Shown here one piece after another: positions 35,086-36,527 of a DNA stretch of 36,527 nt. The position numbers and the translations under genes were made by a program. The notes beneath the pieces were generated by a model that did no database searches, had not been told where the DNA came from, and was given only the letters and a program-made list of their open reading frames with translations. Each line of letters opens with the position of its first letter. Positions within the stretch are counted from its first letter, which is position 1. This DNA is from JAWWBS01 sp033720815. GTDB lineage: Bacteria > Pseudomonadota > Gammaproteobacteria > Natronospirales > JAJUFS01. Location of the stretch: NCBI GenBank assembly GCA_033720815.1, contig JAWWBT010000006.1, forward strand, positions 1 to 36,527, read 5' to 3'.

Positions 35086-36527
35086 ATGCCGCGTCTCGCC
35101 ACGTCGACGTTTCGCTCGATTACCTGCTTTACCTGCCTGCTGCTTGGCGCATCGTTGCCAGCGTTCGCCATTGACCCGGACAAGCAGTTCGACGACTACG
35201 TCAAGGACACCTGGAGCATCGAGGAAGGCCTGCCACAGATCACCGTGCTGGCCATTGCCCAGGATCCCGAGGATTACATCTGGGTGGGAACCCAGGCGGG
35301 CCTGGCCCGCTTCGACGGCGTGCATTTCGAACCCTTTGACCCGGACAACACCCCCGAACTGCCCGGCCTGATGATCCAGGACCTGTTCCTCGATACCGGG
35401 GATCACCTCTGGGTCTCAACCTACAAGGGCGTCGCCTTCTACCGCGACGGCAGTTTCACGCGCGTCCCCTATCGCGACCTCGATGGCGAGGAAGTACCGA
35501 TTGACGCCCGGATGGTTCGCGAAGAAACCTCTGGAACAGTGCTGGTTGCATCGATCCAGGGGCTCATGCGTTTCCAGGAGGGCAAGCTGGTGCGCGATCC
35601 GCGCCTGCGCGAAGGCGCAAGCTACGGCCTCCTCGCGGAGAAAGGCGTGACCTGGGTTGGCGGGGTCGGCAAGGTCACCGGGCTGACCAGCGACGGGGAT
35701 CGTGACATCCGTCCGCTGCCCGCAGGAAGGGAGGCCACGCTGGTTCAACACCTCGTGAGTGCCCATGGCTACCTCTGGGCAGGCACCTCGACCGGCCTTT
35801 TCCGCTGGATCGATAACCGCTGGGAACATTTCGACGAAGGCGCGAATGCGCTGGCGGAACTTCCTGTTACCGCGCTGTACGAGGACCTCGACAGCAACCT
35901 CTGGGTCGCCACCAGCGACGGCCTCGCCCGGCTTCGCGAAGGCAGGCAGGTCGAGTTCATCAGTAACGACGACGAATCTGCACACCCACAGGTGCGGGCC
36001 ATCTACGAAGACCACGAACGCAACCTCTGGCTGGGTAGCCACTGGTTCGGCGTGGCCCGCCTGTGGAATGGCTGGACTCGCCGTTACGCCAGCAAGGAAG
36101 GCCTGCAGGATGAACTGGTCTGGTCCGTTACCCGTGGCAGGCAGGGTGAACTCTGGGTCGGCACCAGCGAGGGCCTGGAAGTGATGCGGAACGGTCACTT
36201 CGAGAAACTGCTGGACGGCGGGGACCTCCCGCACCCGCATGCCTACACGCTACTGGACGATGGCAAGCGCCTCTGGATCGGAACGCGTACCGGCCTGGTG
36301 TGGTACCGGGATGGCGAAGTAGAGATGCCGGAGTTTGCGATGCCACTGGCAACGACGCAGGTCAGCGGCATCGTACTCGACAGCAGGCAGAACTACTGGA
36401 TTGGCTCCAACGATGGACTCTACCGCTACGCTGAAGGCAGTGACGCGGCCGGGCCAACCATGACACGCATCGGTGTCGGCGATGATGAGCGCGCCAATCG
36501 TATTCGTGTCATCGAGGAAATGCGCGA
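35086..36527 (+). CDS. Beta-propeller sensor protein (two-component regulator propeller), 3' truncated
   Basis: The reading frame is open for 480 codons to the window edge. An N-terminal signal (residues 10-28, ending SLPAFA) leads into the mature part, which begins DPDKQFDDYVKDTWSIEEGL. Repeated units of the form L-WVGT-x-GLxR appear about eight times (for example YIWVGTQAGLARFDG, LWAGTSTGLFRW, NLWVATSDGLARL, LWVGTSEGLEV, LWIGTRTGLVWY). These are two-component regulator propeller repeats, normally followed by a Y_Y_Y domain and a histidine kinase or GGDEF output, which must lie beyond the window. ATG 35086 follows a GGGGG at about 35076-35080. Confidence 0.9.
   Translation, partial: MPRLATSTFRSITCFTCLLLGASLPAFAIDPDKQFDDYVKDTWSIEEGLPQITVLAIAQDPEDYIWVGTQAGLARFDGVHFEPFDPDNTPELPGLMIQDLFLDTGDHLWVSTYKGVAFYRDGSFTRVPYRDLDGEEVPIDARMVREETSGTVLVASIQGLMRFQEGKLVRDPRLREGASYGLLAEKGVTWVGGVGKVTGLTSDGDRDIRPLPAGREATLVQHLVSAHGYLWAGTSTGLFRWIDNRWEHFDEGANALAELPVTALYEDLDSNLWVATSDGLARLREGRQVEFISNDDESAHPQVRAIYEDHERNLWLGSHWFGVARLWNGWTRRYASKEGLQDELVWSVTRGRQGELWVGTSEGLEVMRNGHFEKLLDGGDLPHPHAYTLLDDGKRLWIGTRTGLVWYRDGEVEMPEFAMPLATTQVSGIVLDSRQNYWIGSNDGLYRYAEGSDAAGPTMTRIGVGDDERANRIRVIEEMR

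Overview
The window looks like a GC-rich chromosomal segment of a heterotrophic gammaproteobacterium. Pointers are a DUF2333 protein, a PA0069-type radical SAM protein, a YfcC-type carrier, a tatABC operon beside his-family genes, and many exported lipoprotein peptidases. The peptidase-rich content resembles marine or sediment lineages, but I cannot fix a genus. There is no rRNA, tRNA, CRISPR array, insertion sequence or prophage, and most of it reads as ordinary core and accessory chromosome.

Layout, left to right. 1-5908: a truncated DUF6159 membrane protein, a secreted thermonuclease, a DUF885 lipoprotein peptidase, a two-gene unit (MFS transporter plus small HETGH membrane protein) and a MarR regulator. 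6113-12883: a DnaQ-type exonuclease fused to a GIY-YIG domain, a three-gene operon (radical SAM, small secreted protein, class I amidotransferase), DUF2333, an ammonium channel and an AhpD-like protein. 13033-19318: a PAS-GGDEF-EAL protein, a TPR sulfotransferase, a TetR-SDR operon with a tandem operator, and a DUF4442 protein. 19385-28155: a peptide-use block made of a YfcC carrier, an M2 dipeptidase, a POT peptide transporter, an M16 peptidase and a YceK-like lipoprotein. 28162-32763: dtd, then hisH-, hisA- and hisF-family genes, tatABC and a small membrane protein, all on the minus strand. 32764-36527: a structured non-coding stretch, a lipoprotein, a Tat-type TRAP receptor and the start of a beta-propeller sensor.

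The most unusual thing is the hisH-hisA-hisF set at 29998-32167. All three are full length, but the HisH member has lost both the catalytic Cys (Asn82) and His (Gln180) of its glutaminase triad. The HisA member has Gly8 in place of the catalytic Asp and has lost its phosphate-binding glycine motifs. The HisF member keeps both catalytic aspartates. hisI and hisE are absent between hisF and tatA. This looks like a retained, repurposed or pseudo-enzyme version of the imidazole-glycerol-phosphate module, not decayed DNA.

Regulatory structure is clear in several places: paired 15-bp palindromes around a perfect -10 upstream of the TetR gene, an 11-bp perfect inverted repeat just before the ammonium channel gene, a long hairpin before the sulfotransferase gene, an 18-bp hairpin after the TRAP receptor gene, and eight intrinsic terminators that delimit the transcripts.
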